DNA from: Stenotrophomonas hibiscicola ATCC 19867
GTDB taxonomy: Bacteria > Pseudomonadota > Gammaproteobacteria > Xanthomonadales > Xanthomonadaceae
Reading direction: 5' to 3'
NCBI RefSeq assembly: GCF_000382065.1
Contig: NZ_KB907500.1
Span: forward strand, 372,001 to 436,000
DNA length: 64,000 bases
Shown here piece by piece: positions 18,220 to 27,876 of this stretch (the first letter of the stretch is position 1; each line of letters opens with the position of its first letter). A program made the translations under genes and the position numbers. Under the pieces are notes generated by a model. The model ran no database searches. It had not been told where the DNA came from and worked only from the letters and a program-made list of their open reading frames with translations.

Positions 18220-19290
18220 ATGTCTCCCGCCCCCGCCCCTGTCGATCCGGCCCAGGCCGTACAGCGCATCCGCGAACTGGCGCGTGCGCATGGCTTCCAG
18301 CGCTGCGGCATCGCCGGCATCGAGCTGGGCGAGGACGAGGCGCACCTGGCCGACTGGCTGGGCCAAGGCCTGTACGGCACGATGGACTGGATGGCGCGCC
18401 ACGGCACCCTGCGCGCGCGCCCGGCCGAGCTGCTGCCCGGCACGGTGCGGGTGATCTCGGTAGGCATGGACTACAGCCACAAGGACGACACCGAAGCCTG
18501 GGCAACCCTGGCCGACCCGGGCCGCGCCTACGTGGCCCGTTACGCCTTGGGCCGCGACTACCACAAGCTGATGCGCAACCGCCTGCAGAAGCTGGCCACG
18601 CAGATCAACGATGAAGTGGCACCGCTGGGCTACCGGGTATTCGTCGATTCGGCGCCGGTGCTGGAGCGCGCACTGGCGCGCAACGCGGGGCTGGGCTGGA
18701 TCGGCAAGCACACCTGCCTGATCGACCGCAACGGCGGTTCCTGGTTCTTCATCGGCGAGATCTACATCGATATCCCGCTGCCGATCGATGCGCCGGCTAC
18801 GGCACACTGCGGCACCTGCACGCGCTGCATCGATGTCTGCCCTACCCGCGCGATCACCGGCCCGCAGCGGCTGGACGCGCGGCGCTGTATTTCCTACCTG
18901 ACCATCGAGCACGACGGTGCCATCCCCGAAGACATGCGGCCGTTGATCGGCAACCGCATCTACGGCTGTGACGACTGCCAGCTGGTCTGCCCCTGGAACA
19001 AGTTCGCCAAGCGTACCGACGAAGCCGATTTCCGCGCGCGCAACAACCTCGATACCGCGCGCCTGGACCAGCTGTTCGCCTGGGACGAAGCCGAGTTCCT
19101 GCGCCGCACCGAAGGCAGCCCGATCCGGCGCAGCGGCCATGAGCGCTGGCTGCGCAACATCGCCGTGGCGCTGGGCAATGCGCCGTCCTCGGCCGAAGCG
19201 CTGGCTGCCCTGCAGACCCGCATCGACGATCCCTCGCCGCTGGTGCGTGAACACGTGCAGTGGGCACTGGGCCAGCACACGGTGCGCTGA
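18220..19290 (+). CDS. queG: Epoxyqueuosine reductase
   Basis: 356 residues. Cobalamin-dependent iron-sulphur enzyme for the last step of queuosine synthesis in tRNA. Two 4Fe-4S sites are visible, [16 protein letters not shown] (near residue 190) and [11 protein letters not shown] (near residue 250), with a C-terminal HEAT-like tail. The ATG lies only 8 bases after a -10-like TATACT (18207-18212), so the mRNA may be leaderless; no ribosome-binding site is seen. Head to head with nnr; xseA follows. Confidence 0.95.
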   Translation: MSPAPAPVDPAQAVQRIRELARAHGFQRCGIAGIELGEDEAHLADWLGQGLYGTMDWMARHGTLRARPAELLPGTVRVISVGMDYSHKDDTEAWATLADPGRAYVARYALGRDYHKLMRNRLQKLATQINDEVAPLGYRVFVDSAPVLERALARNAGLGWIGKHTCLIDRNGGSWFFIGEIYIDIPLPIDAPATAHCGTCTRCIDVCPTRAITGPQRLDARRCISYLTIEHDGAIPEDMRPLIGNRIYGCDDCQLVCPWNKFAKRTDEADFRARNNLDTARLDQLFAWDEAEFLRRTEGSPIRRSGHERWLRNIAVALGNAPSSAEALAALQTRIDDPSPLVREHVQWALGQHTVR

Positions 19291-19334
19291 CGTGCGATCC
19301 TGAGCCCCCGTTCCGCCCGCAGCACGCCGTTCCC

Positions 19335-20666
19335 ATGCAGCCACGCAACAACGACATCCTCACCCCCAGCCAGCTCAACACCCTGGCCCGCGACCTGCTG
19401 GAAGGCAGCTTCCCGGCGATCTGGGTCGAGGCCGAACTGGGCAGCGTGGCGCGTCCCGCCTCCGGGCATCTGTATTTCACCCTGAAGGACGCACGTGCGC
19501 AGCTGCGCGCGGCGATGTTCCGAATGAAGGCGCAGTATCTGAAGTTCGTGCCGCGCGAAGGCATGCGCGTGCTGGTGCGCGGCAAGGTGACCCTGTACGA
19601 CGCCCGTGGCGAGTACCAGATGGTGCTGGACCACATGGAGGAAGCCGGCGAAGGCGCACTGCGCCGCGCCTTCGAGGAGCTGAAGGCACGGCTGGAGGCC
19701 GAAGGCCTGTTCGACCCGGCACGCAAGCGGCCGCTGCCGGCGCACGTGCAGCGCCTTGCGGTGATCACCTCCACCACCGGCGCCGCTGTGCGCGACGTGC
19801 TGAGCGTGCTCGGCCGCCGCTTCCCGCTGCTGGAAGTGGACCTGCTGCCGACCCTGGTGCAGGGCAGCAGCGCCGCTGCACAGATCACCCGCCTGCTGCA
19901 GGCCGCCGATGCCAGTGGCCGCTACGACGTGATCCTGCTGACCCGTGGCGGCGGTTCACTGGAAGACCTGTGGGCCTTCAACGATGAAGCACTGGCCCGT
20001 GCGATCGCCGCCAGCCGCACCCCGGTAGTGTCGGCGGTGGGCCATGAAACCGACTTCAGCCTGAGCGACTTCGCCGCCGACCTGCGTGCACCGACGCCAT
20101 CGGTGGCAGCCGAGCTGCTGGTACCGGACCAGCGCGAACTGGCCCTGCGCCTGCGGCGCACCGCGGCACGCATGGCGCAGCTGCAGCGGCACACGATGCA
20201 GCAGGCGATGCAACGTGCTGACCGTGCCCTGCTGCGCCTGAACGCGCAGAGCCCGCAGGCGCGACTGGACCTGTTGCGCCGCCGCCAGCTCGATCTGGGC
20301 CGGCGCCTGCATGCCGCGTTCAACCAGCAGCAGGAGCGCCGTGCTGCGCGCCTTCGCCATGCAGCGGCGGTCCTGCGCGGGCACCACCCACAGCGCCAGC
20401 TCGACACGATGCAACGCCGCCTGGCCGCCCTGCGCGGACGACCGCAGGCAGCGATGCAGCGTCTGCTGGAACGCGATGCGCTGCGCCTGCGCGGGCTGGC
20501 GCGTTCGCTGGAAGCGGTCAGCCCGCTGGCGACTGTAGCGCGCGGCTACAGCATCCTGACCCGCAGTGACGATGGCACGCTGGTGCGCCAGGTCGATCAG
20601 GTACAGCCCGGCGACGCATTGCAGGCGCGCGTGGGCGACGGCGTGATCGACGTGCAGGTCAAGTAA
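19335..20666 (+). CDS. xseA: Exodeoxyribonuclease VII large subunit
   Basis: 443 residues. N-terminal OB-fold (about 10-110, with [20 protein letters not shown]), catalytic XseA domain with the conserved [27 protein letters not shown] and [23 protein letters not shown] blocks, then a long Arg/Gln-rich coiled coil (about 280-400) and a C-terminal barrel segment with [10 protein letters not shown]. It degrades single-stranded DNA together with XseB, which is not in the window. It begins 44 bases after queG. Confidence 0.95.
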   Translation: MQPRNNDILTPSQLNTLARDLLEGSFPAIWVEAELGSVARPASGHLYFTLKDARAQLRAAMFRMKAQYLKFVPREGMRVLVRGKVTLYDARGEYQMVLDHMEEAGEGALRRAFEELKARLEAEGLFDPARKRPLPAHVQRLAVITSTTGAAVRDVLSVLGRRFPLLEVDLLPTLVQGSSAAAQITRLLQAADASGRYDVILLTRGGGSLEDLWAFNDEALARAIAASRTPVVSAVGHETDFSLSDFAADLRAPTPSVAAELLVPDQRELALRLRRTAARMAQLQRHTMQQAMQRADRALLRLNAQSPQARLDLLRRRQLDLGRRLHAAFNQQQERRAARLRHAAAVLRGHHPQRQLDTMQRRLAALRGRPQAAMQRLLERDALRLRGLARSLEAVSPLATVARGYSILTRSDDGTLVRQVDQVQPGDALQARVGDGVIDVQVK

Positions 20667-20757
20667 AGGGGTTCGGCAGGGCTGCGCCCTGCACCTGCAG
20701 AGGCAAATGCAACAGCCGAAGCAACAGCGAAAGCGGCTCTGGACTGCTGATAGCTTG

Positions 20758-20860
20758 GCGGGGTGGTGTGGCTGTGCAGGACACGCCGTAAACCCATCCC
20801 TGGGGGCTCGATGGCGCCATCCATGGCGCCAACGGTCCTGCACAGCCACACCGCCCCACC
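20758..20860. repeat. Palindromic intergenic element, family A copy 1
   Basis: The arms GGGGTGGTGTGGCTGTGCAG and its near-exact inverted copy enclose a core with the inner hairpin GGCGCC-ATGGAT-GGCGCC (minus-strand reading) and a conserved tail ending TTTACGGCGTGTCC. A second copy with almost the same core but different arms is at 39211-39394. Confidence 0.75.
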
Positions 20861-20885
20861 CTCGACAGTGTCCCGATGACGGTCG

Positions 20886-20908
20886 GTAGATCCACGCCAT
20901 GCGTGGAT
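20886..20908 (+). repeat. SMAG-type hairpin
   Basis: GTAG followed by ATCCACGC, CAT and GCGTGGAT. Confidence 0.7.
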
Positions 20909-20936
20909 GAATCTCTTTCAGATATCGAATCAATTC

Positions 20937-20977
20937 GGGGTCAGATCCGTTTTCCTGCGGAAAACGGATCTGACCCC
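20937..20977. repeat. Perfect 19-bp stem-loop (GGGGTCAGATCC type)
   Basis: The arms GGGGTCAGATCCGTTTTCC and GGAAAACGGATCTGACCCC are exact complements around TGC. It resembles dispersed palindromes beginning GGGGTCAG found in xanthomonads and betaproteobacteria (recollection). Confidence 0.8.
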
Positions 20978-21013
20978 AAGCGCCATTCCGGCAGATCGCG
21001 GACATCTGTCGAA

Positions 21014-21114
21014 GGCGGGGTGGGTCCGGTTGCGGGGGCGTGAGCCGCATGGATGCGGCGACCGAGCTTACATGGACGTACTTGCAGCGGCCCCCGCAAC
21101 CGGACCCACCCCGC
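21014..21114. repeat. Palindromic intergenic element, family B
   Basis: The arms GGCGGGGTGGGTCCGGTTGC and its exact inverted copy enclose a core with the hairpin GCCGC-ATGGAT-GCGGC, then ACCGAGC and a tail containing TTGCAGCG. The core aligns base for base with that of the 20758 element, while the stem bases differ in a compensatory way. Confidence 0.75.
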
Positions 21115-21197
21115 CATCCCACGGAATGCACGCTGTTGCTGTTGCTGTTGCTGTTGCTTCGGCAGGTGCAGGGCTGCAAGCCCTGCCGAACAACCCC

Positions 21198-22094
21198 CTA
21201 CTTTGCCTGCTCGCAGAACTTCTGCCGGTACTCGAGTGCCTTCGGCATCAACGCCTGCAGGTTCTGGATACGGGTACCCGGGTTCGGGTGAGTCGACGCG
21301 AACTCCGGCGGTGACTGGCCACCACTGGCCTGGCCCATGCGCTGCCACAGCGGCACCGCCTCGCGCGGGTCGAAGCACGCCGCCGCAGCCAGCATCAGTC
21401 CCACTTCATCGGCCTGCGTCTCGTGGCTGCGCGCATAGGGCAGCAGATACCCGTAGCCCATCGCCGACATCATCATCTGTTGCTGCTGCGCATCCATGCC
21501 GCTGGCGGCGCCGGCCATCTGCCCGATCTGGGTCAGCTTCTGCTGCGCCATCCGCTGCGCACCGTGGCGCAGCAGCGCATGGGCAATCTCGTGGCCCATC
21601 ACCACCGCCATCGCGTCGCGCGTGCGCGCCACCGGCACCAGGCCGGTATAGACCGCCATCTTGCCACCAGGCAGGCAGAATGCGTTGGCCTGTTCAGATG
21701 GGATCACGTTGACTTCCCACTGGAAATCACGCGCGAAATGCGCCGGCTGAACGCCGTGCTCCTGCGCCAGTGCAGTCTCCACCACATCAACCTTGGCAAT
21801 CAGGCGCTGGGCGATGTCGCGCACATCGCGCGCGATCGGCGCGTTGGAGTCCATCGGCGGCTCCTCCGAGAGGATCTGCTGGTAGGCCTGCAGGCCCAAG
21901 GCGGTCTCCTGGCGGGCGTCCAGGCTGCTGTCAATCATCACCTTCTCGCCAGTGTAGGGGTCCACCGTGCGATTGGAAAACCAGTAGAAGAGCGCATAGC
22001 CGGCGGCCAGCAACAGCACCCACCAGCGGATGTTGCCAAACAGGCCGCGACGCTGCGGGCCTTGGGGCGAGCGGGAAAAGGGATCATTGCGCAT
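21198..22094 (-). CDS. M48 family metallopeptidase
   Basis: 298 residues with an N-terminal membrane anchor (WWVLLLAAGYALFYWF, about 23-38) and a periplasmic M48 protease domain. The zinc motif is HEIAHALLRHGAQRM near residue 163, and the third ligand lies in SHETQADEVGLMLA. It belongs to the LoiP/YcaL/Oma1-like group involved in envelope quality control. The start is set by the ATG before RNDPFSRSPQG; the frame upstream is G/R-rich and not protein-like. Downstream is the FGE-like lipoprotein on the same strand. Confidence 0.92.
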   Translation of the reverse strand: MRNDPFSRSPQGPQRRGLFGNIRWWVLLLAAGYALFYWFSNRTVDPYTGEKVMIDSSLDARQETALGLQAYQQILSEEPPMDSNAPIARDVRDIAQRLIAKVDVVETALAQEHGVQPAHFARDFQWEVNVIPSEQANAFCLPGGKMAVYTGLVPVARTRDAMAVVMGHEIAHALLRHGAQRMAQQKLTQIGQMAGAASGMDAQQQQMMMSAMGYGYLLPYARSHETQADEVGLMLAAAACFDPREAVPLWQRMGQASGGQSPPEFASTHPNPGTRIQNLQALMPKALEYRQKFCEQAK

Positions 22095-22182
22095 CAGGTG
22101 TCGTCCAGCAGGCCCCGCCGGCCGGCGGGCACGGCGCAATCTTAGTGCGCGGGCGCCAGCAGCGGGTGAAGCCCGGTGCCGC

Positions 22183-24069
22183 TCAGATGCCCCGCACCAG
22201 GCGGAAACCGATGCGCGCGCTGGTGGTGTCCGAATCCTGCGACTGCCGCCACGCCGCACGGGTCTGCTCCGGCGCGTTGGCCCAGTTGCCCCCGCGGATC
22301 ACCCGTGCGCGGCAGCCCGGGTTGAACCAGGCCGCGCCATCGGAGGGCGCGCGCCGGTAGCTGGCATGCCAGCAATCGGCCACCCACTCGCTGAGATTGC
22401 CCGCCATGTCGTGCAGGCCGAAGGCATTGGCCTGGAAACTGGCCACCGGCGCGGGCCCCCACCAGCCATCGCCATAGCCGATGAAGGCGTTGTGCCAGTG
22501 CCGTCCCGATGGCGAGACATCCTTGCTGCCAGTGAAGTTGCCAGCACCGGGCGGCGGCGTGCCGGCGGCGCCCCACGGATAGCGGCCACTGCTGCCGGCG
22601 CGCAGCGCGTATTCGAACTCGGCCTCGCTGGGCAACCGGTAGCTGCGCCCGGTCTGCTCGGACAACCACGCCGCATAGTTTTCGGCATCGCGGATACTGA
22701 CATGCATCACCGGCGAATTGGCCATCGCGAGGCCACCGTCGTAGTCCGAACGCCAGTCCACGCCGCTGCGGCGGATGAAGTTGCCGCTGCGTTCGTCATA
22801 GACCACCGAATGGCCGCGACGGGTCGCACGCGGGCGCGCATTGGTCGCCTTCACGTAGCGCTGGAAATCGCTGACCGTCACCTCGGTGATCGCCATCGCG
22901 AAGCCTCGATCAAAGCGTACATAATGCGATGGCCGCTCGGCATCGCTGGCGCCCGGCTCGGCATCACCGGCCCCCATCTGGAAGCCGCCGTGCGGGACCA
23001 CCACCATCTGCGGCCCGCGCCCGCCATCGCGCATGGCATCGCTGAATACCTGCCCCGGGCGGAAGCTGCCGTAGTGCGTGGCCAGGTCAATGCGCTCACG
23101 CAGCTGGGCCACCACCGGGTCTCCCGGCAGGGCGATGCGCAGGGCCTCGGCCAGTTTCTCGCGTGCCGGCTTCAGGCCCTGCGGCGTGGACAGGTCGCGC
23201 AGGCCGTCATCGCGCAGCTGCAGCAACACCGCCGCACGGATCTGCTCGATGCGCTCGAACGCGTCGGCAATGGTCGGCGATGAGTCGCGCACCTTGCTGG
23301 CTTCGGCCAACCAAGTGCCCGCGCTGGCGAAATCGCGCGCGCGTGCAGCATCTTCGGCGCGGCGGATCAGCCCGCTTTCGGCTGCGGCCAGTCCCTGCCG
23401 CGCACGGCTGTTGTTCCCATCCAGTGCCAGCGCCTCGCGGAAGTTGCCAATAGCCCCGTCCCCGTCTTCGCCGATCCGGCCCGAGCGCAGGTCCTCTTCA
23501 CCAGCGCGGTTGTAAGCCACCACCCGCTGGGCAAGCTCCACCCGTCCCTGCAGCGCGCGCACCTTCCCGTCCTTCGGCGCCAGCGTCAGCAGAACCAGCG
23601 CCTGGCGGCTGGCCTCGGCCAGCGCCTCGCGCTGCCTGAGCGGCCGCACCAGCAGCGCATCCGCCTGCTGCTGCAGCCGCTGGCGGGCACGCTGCAGGCC
23701 TTGGCGGGCCTGGCGGTCATCCGGATCCTCTTCCTGTACCGCCAGCCACAGTGGAATGGCGGCATCGGCATCCTGGTACAGCCGGCCCTCGTTGAAGGCC
23801 TGCCCGGCCGCGCGGCGCAACTGCGCCAGGCTTCGCCCCTGTCGGTCCACCCGCGGCGGCGTCCATTGCTGCACATCCTCGGCGGCATCCTCGCCGGCGA
23901 TGGTCACGCTGCCCTGCCCGGCCTGTGGACGCTCGTCGCTGTCCGTGTTCGCAGACAGGCGCGTCCCTTCCCCGGCACTCGGGTCCACTGCCGTGGGGGG
24001 CGACGGCGTGCAGCCGGCCAGGGCCACGGCCACGGCGGTGCACAGCACGGACGACAGCGGAAAACGCAA
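22183..24069 (-). CDS. Formylglycine-generating-enzyme-like (SUMF1 domain) lipoprotein
   Basis: 628 residues. A lipoprotein signal with lipobox LAGC at about residue 19; a long helical, TPR-like region (about 70-330); then a C-terminal SUMF1/FGE fold starting at GGFQMGAGDAEPG with RLPSEAEFEYALRAG, MAGNLSEWVADC and IRGGNWANAPEQTR and ending IGFRLVRGI. The copper-binding cysteine pair expected after the RGGS/N motif in true FGE is absent, so sulfatase activation is unlikely. Such domains are used as ligand-binding or kinase-associated modules in other proteins. Function unknown. Confidence 0.88.
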   Translation of the reverse strand: MRFPLSSVLCTAVAVALAGCTPSPPTAVDPSAGEGTRLSANTDSDERPQAGQGSVTIAGEDAAEDVQQWTPPRVDRQGRSLAQLRRAAGQAFNEGRLYQDADAAIPLWLAVQEEDPDDRQARQGLQRARQRLQQQADALLVRPLRQREALAEASRQALVLLTLAPKDGKVRALQGRVELAQRVVAYNRAGEEDLRSGRIGEDGDGAIGNFREALALDGNNSRARQGLAAAESGLIRRAEDAARARDFASAGTWLAEASKVRDSSPTIADAFERIEQIRAAVLLQLRDDGLRDLSTPQGLKPAREKLAEALRIALPGDPVVAQLRERIDLATHYGSFRPGQVFSDAMRDGGRGPQMVVVPHGGFQMGAGDAEPGASDAERPSHYVRFDRGFAMAITEVTVSDFQRYVKATNARPRATRRGHSVVYDERSGNFIRRSGVDWRSDYDGGLAMANSPVMHVSIRDAENYAAWLSEQTGRSYRLPSEAEFEYALRAGSSGRYPWGAAGTPPPGAGNFTGSKDVSPSGRHWHNAFIGYGDGWWGPAPVASFQANAFGLHDMAGNLSEWVADCWHASYRRAPSDGAAWFNPGCRARVIRGGNWANAPEQTRAAWRQSQDSDTTSARIGFRLVRGI

Positions 24070-24153
24070 GCAGGATCTCCTTCGGCAGGGACGCGCACCG
24101 ACGTTAGGCTATTCTCCCCTGCCTGAGCAAACCCGAGTAGTAGGCCCTGACCC

Positions 24154-25233
24154 GTGGCAACCTGGATCACCACCCCCGCCGAGCTGGATGCGTACTTCCA
24201 GCAGCGTCCGGCCCGCATCGGCCTGGACACCGAATTCATCCGTGAACGCACCTTCTGGCCGCAGTTGGCTTTGGTGCAGATGGCGGTCGGGCAGGACATC
24301 CTGCTGATCGATCCGCTGATTCCCGGCATGACCGAGGCGCTGGCGCCCTGGCTGGCCGATGAATCGATCACCAAGGTGATGCACAGCGCCAGCGAAGACC
24401 TGGTCGCCTTCAAGTGGACCTGCGGCGTGTTGCCGCGACCGCTGTTCGACACACAGATCGGCGCCTCGCTGGCCGGCATTGGTGGCGGCATGGGCTACCA
24501 GAAGCTGGTCGCGGAAATCACCGGCGTGGCGCTGGCCAAGGGCGAAACCCGCTCGGACTGGATGCGCCGTCCACTCTCGGAGTCGCAACTGCAATACGCC
24601 GCCGACGACGTCGAGCACCTGTTCGCGCTGCATGACGCCATTGATGCCAAGTTGCAGGCACTGGGCCGCCAGCAGTGGCTGCACGACGACGGCGAGCGCC
24701 TGCTGGCCAGCGTCGCCAATGACGAGGACCGCTGGCCGCATCTGGCGATGCGCTCAGCGCAGTTTCTCGATGCTCCCGCGCAGCGCCGCCTGCTGCGCCT
24801 GCTGCGCTGGCGTGATGTGCAGGCACGCAGCAGCGACCGCCCGCGCAGCTGGATCCTGGACAACGAACTGGCCGCCACGCTGGCACGCACGCCACCGGCC
24901 GATGCCGCCGCGCTGGCCACGCTGTTTGAACAGTTCCCGAAGGCACCGCGCAAGCTCGCCGGCGCGGTGTGGCAGGCGCTGGACACGCCGCTGGCCGATG
25001 AGGCCGAGGCACCGCTGGCGTTGCCCGCCAACGACACCAACAAGCAGGCACTGAAGAGGCTGCAGGACGCCGTTGCCGAGCGCAGCCGCGAGCTGGGCCT
25101 GCCGGATGGCGTGCTGGCCTCGCGCAAGCATCTGGAAAGCTACCTGGAGCGCCGCCAATGGCCGGCCGCTCTGGCCGGCTGGCGCCAGCAGGAACTGGAG
25201 TCGCGGCTGCAGGCGCTGCTGCCGGCACGCTGA
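24154..25233 (+). CDS. rnd: Ribonuclease D
   Basis: 359 residues. DEDDy 3'-5' exonuclease for tRNA 3' maturation: exo motifs GLDTEFIRERTFWPQLALVQ (about 20-39), HSASEDLVAF (about 77) and QYAADDVEHL (about 148), followed by one or two HRDC domains. The start codon is GTG; no closer ATG precedes the conserved ATWITTPAEL. Confidence 0.95.
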   Translation: MATWITTPAELDAYFQQRPARIGLDTEFIRERTFWPQLALVQMAVGQDILLIDPLIPGMTEALAPWLADESITKVMHSASEDLVAFKWTCGVLPRPLFDTQIGASLAGIGGGMGYQKLVAEITGVALAKGETRSDWMRRPLSESQLQYAADDVEHLFALHDAIDAKLQALGRQQWLHDDGERLLASVANDEDRWPHLAMRSAQFLDAPAQRRLLRLLRWRDVQARSSDRPRSWILDNELAATLARTPPADAAALATLFEQFPKAPRKLAGAVWQALDTPLADEAEAPLALPANDTNKQALKRLQDAVAERSRELGLPDGVLASRKHLESYLERRQWPAALAGWRQQELESRLQALLPAR

Positions 25234-25365
25234 AGCAGCGGGCACGGCGCCGGATTGCGGTCCGGCTACCGTCGAAGGCCACGAAAAAGAGCGACGCGGA
25301 TCACCGGGCCGCCCTTTGCATTCCAGCAGTGCGATGGCGGGAAGACCCGCCACCGTGGCAACGCC

Positions 25366-27696
25366 TTACCAGTTCATGTTCAGCGAGACACCGACGGTGC
25401 GCGGTTCGTTGTAGACCGCGGCCATGTAGTTCTCGATCACACCCTTGAGGTTCTTCTCGTTGGTGATGTTGCGCGCGAACAACGCCACTTCGTAGGCACC
25501 GTAATTGCCCGAGTAGCCGATCTTCAGGCCACCTTCGAAGTCACCCTTGGAGTTGAACTCCTTGCTGTCGTACAGCACGAAGCTGGTGTAACCCTGCTTG
25601 TTCCAGTCGGTGGACACGAACATGGTGCCAGCGTCGCTGACCGGGAAGTCGTAGCGGGCAGCCAGGTTCACGTTGTACTTCGGTGCGTTCGGCAGCGGGT
25701 TGCCGTCGATCTGCGCGAAGGTGTTGGCGCCGACCTTGATGGTCGGGTCATTCACCGTGCACACCACCTGGCCGTTGAGGCCGCAGACCTGTGCGTAGAC
25801 GCGCTTGTCCTTGATTTCGCTGTGCAGCAGGCTCAGGCCGGCGCTCAGGGTCAGGTTCGGGATCGGGCGCAGCTCCATGTCCGCTTCGAAGCCGTAGGCC
25901 CTGGCCTTGTCGGCGTTGAACAGCACGCCGTTGCCGTCCGAATCGTTGCCGTTGAGCTGGATGTCGTTGACGGTGTAGGTGAACGCGGTGGCGTTCAGGC
26001 GCAGGCGGTTGTCCCACAGGCTGCTCTTCACGCCCGCTTCCCAGGACAGGATCGTCTCGGAATCGGCGGTGGTGAAGTCGGCATTGAACACGGCCGAGCG
26101 GCCCTGGATGGTCGGGCCGCGGAAGCCGCGGGCGACCTTGGCATAGACGCTGACGTCCGGCGTGACCTGATACATCGCGCTCAGATCCCAGCTCGGGGTG
26201 GTGTCGGACATCTTGACGTCGGTGCGGCCCTTGTAGATGACCACGCCAGCGGCAGTGTCAGCCGTCTTCAGCAGGCGGGTGTGCTTCTCGTCCCGGGTCT
26301 GGCGCAGGCCGGCGGTGACGGTGAACTTTTCGGTGAAGGCATAGCTCAGCTGGCCGAAACCGGCCCACGAGGTGTTCTTGTTGCGCAGGCGCACCCAGTT
26401 GTTCGGGTTACGTGCCGGGCCCTGCAGGAACCACGCGCGCTGGTAGAAGTCGGTGGTGTCGCTGCCGTTGAAGTAGAACGCACCGGCCTGCCACTGCAGC
26501 GCGCGGTCGTCATGGCTGGCCAGGCGGAATTCCTGGGTCCACTGGTCCAGGTCGCGGATGCGGCCCATCGACTGGCCGTAGCCGTTCGGCACGCCGTTGA
26601 CCGGGAAGTTCGCCGCGGCGCCACCGTCGGTGTCACCACGGCTGTAACCGGAAGTGGTCTCGTAGGCGGTGATCGAGGTGAAGTCGATCGCACCGAAGTC
26701 GTAGCGTGCCTTCACCGAGCCGCCGTAGGTCTTGTAGGCCTGCGGGTTGTTGTCGGCCTCGTCGTAGGCGACCTTGTCGCGCGGCACGTCGGTCTTGTTC
26801 GAGCCCTTGGTCAGCGCACCGCGCAGGAACAGGGTCGAGGTGCCTTCATAGTCGCGGGCGTGGGCCGAGGCCAGGATCGAGAGCTGGTCGCTCGGGGTCA
26901 GCAGCAGCTGGGCGCGCACGTTGCGGTCGTCGAAGCCGCCCATGGCGTTCTTCTTCGGGCTGACCGTGCCATCGGCGCTCGGGCCCTTGTAGGTGTTGTC
27001 GACGTAGTCATCGCGGTGCTGGTACAGCGCCGACACGCGGAACGAGGCGATGTCGTTGATCGGGCCGCCGAAGCCGCCGTCGATCGACACGCTGTTGTAG
27101 GTGGCGTAGCTGGCGCTGACGCGGCCGGTGTAGTCCTGGGTCGGCTTCAGGGTGTCGAACTTGACGATGCCGGCGGTGGTGTTGCGGCCGAACAGCGAGC
27201 CCTGCGGGCCGCGCAGCACTTCCACCTGGTCTACGTCATAGACCGGGTTGGACTTCAGCACCACGTGCTCCAGCACCACGTCGTCCTGGATGATCGACAC
27301 CGGCTGCGAGGCTCCCAGGTAGAAGTCGATGTTGCCCAGGCCGCGGATGTAGAAGCGCGGAAAGATCCGGCCGGTGGTGGTTTCCGCATACAGGCTCGGC
27401 ACGCGGCCGGACAGTGCCAGCAGGGTGTCGTCGCCGCCGGCGGTGAAGTCGCGCATGCGCTCGCCCTGCACCACACCCACCGAGACCGGCACTTCCTGCA
27501 GGTTCTGCTCACGGTGTTCGGCGGTCACGGTGATCGTGTCCAGGCCGGTTGGGGTCGGCGCGCTGTCCTGCGCGGCGGCACCGAAGCTGCCCGCCAGGGC
27601 CAGGCCAGCACAGGCCAGGGCCAGCGGGTGACGGCGGAAGGAAACAAAGGAAGACGACAGACCCGACAGGCGGCGGGAATCGGAATGGGAGGGCAT
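25366..27696 (-). CDS. TonB-dependent outer-membrane receptor
   Basis: 776 residues with a signal peptide (ALACAGLALAGSFGAAAQ), a short N-terminal stretch LDTITVTAEHREQNLQEVPVSV (first half is the TonB-box-like segment), a plug domain (about 50-170: IIQDDVVLEHV, VEVLRGPQGSLFGRNTTAG) and a 22-strand barrel ending in VSLNMNW. The LQEVPVSV form of the plug is typical of the large receptor group for carbohydrates and aromatic or siderophore ligands in xanthomonads; the substrate is not deducible. It lies beside, but converges away from, a TetR-controlled catabolic operon. Confidence 0.93.
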   Translation of the reverse strand: MPSHSDSRRLSGLSSSFVSFRRHPLALACAGLALAGSFGAAAQDSAPTPTGLDTITVTAEHREQNLQEVPVSVGVVQGERMRDFTAGGDDTLLALSGRVPSLYAETTTGRIFPRFYIRGLGNIDFYLGASQPVSIIQDDVVLEHVVLKSNPVYDVDQVEVLRGPQGSLFGRNTTAGIVKFDTLKPTQDYTGRVSASYATYNSVSIDGGFGGPINDIASFRVSALYQHRDDYVDNTYKGPSADGTVSPKKNAMGGFDDRNVRAQLLLTPSDQLSILASAHARDYEGTSTLFLRGALTKGSNKTDVPRDKVAYDEADNNPQAYKTYGGSVKARYDFGAIDFTSITAYETTSGYSRGDTDGGAAANFPVNGVPNGYGQSMGRIRDLDQWTQEFRLASHDDRALQWQAGAFYFNGSDTTDFYQRAWFLQGPARNPNNWVRLRNKNTSWAGFGQLSYAFTEKFTVTAGLRQTRDEKHTRLLKTADTAAGVVIYKGRTDVKMSDTTPSWDLSAMYQVTPDVSVYAKVARGFRGPTIQGRSAVFNADFTTADSETILSWEAGVKSSLWDNRLRLNATAFTYTVNDIQLNGNDSDGNGVLFNADKARAYGFEADMELRPIPNLTLSAGLSLLHSEIKDKRVYAQVCGLNGQVVCTVNDPTIKVGANTFAQIDGNPLPNAPKYNVNLAARYDFPVSDAGTMFVSTDWNKQGYTSFVLYDSKEFNSKGDFEGGLKIGYSGNYGAYEVALFARNITNEKNLKGVIENYMAAVYNEPRTVGVSLNMNW

Positions 27697-27876
27697 GGAA
27701 TGCTCTGAGGAGGCGTCCGTGCGGCCTGCGCGAGCCGGGCGGCAAAAGGGAGGAGAACTGCGCAAGCGGCCATTATCCCCCAAATTGTTACGATTTCGTT
27801 GCGCAGCACCCAAACCCGGCGAAACAAGCGCTTTCGGCACAGTTACAGGGCATTCCGCACGCCCTGAAGGCTTGAC

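Larger units (their letters stand above)
20667..21197. other. Repeat-rich intergenic region
   Basis: No gene is evident in these 531 bases. They hold, in order: a GGCAGGGCTG-type short repeat (about 20680) whose inverted relative lies at about 21150-21190 next to four TGTTGC repeats; a palindromic element at 20758-20860; a SMAG hairpin at 20886; a perfect GGGGTCAGATCC stem-loop at 20937; and a second palindromic element at 21014-21114. Confidence 0.7.

Noticed and set aside
21120..21165. Microsatellite (four TGTTGC units) as a phase-variable tract
   Set aside because: It lies outside any coding sequence and at the 3' side of the M48 gene, so it could not shift a frame or a promoter spacer of a known gene.
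20667..21197. Insertion sequence in the repeat-rich gap
   Set aside because: There is no transposase frame and no target-site duplication; the palindromes are short non-coding elements.
25255..27708. An 817-codon open frame on the plus strand
   Set aside because: It is the antisense of the TonB-dependent receptor, whose own frame has plug and barrel motifs. The antisense frame has no recognisable domain.
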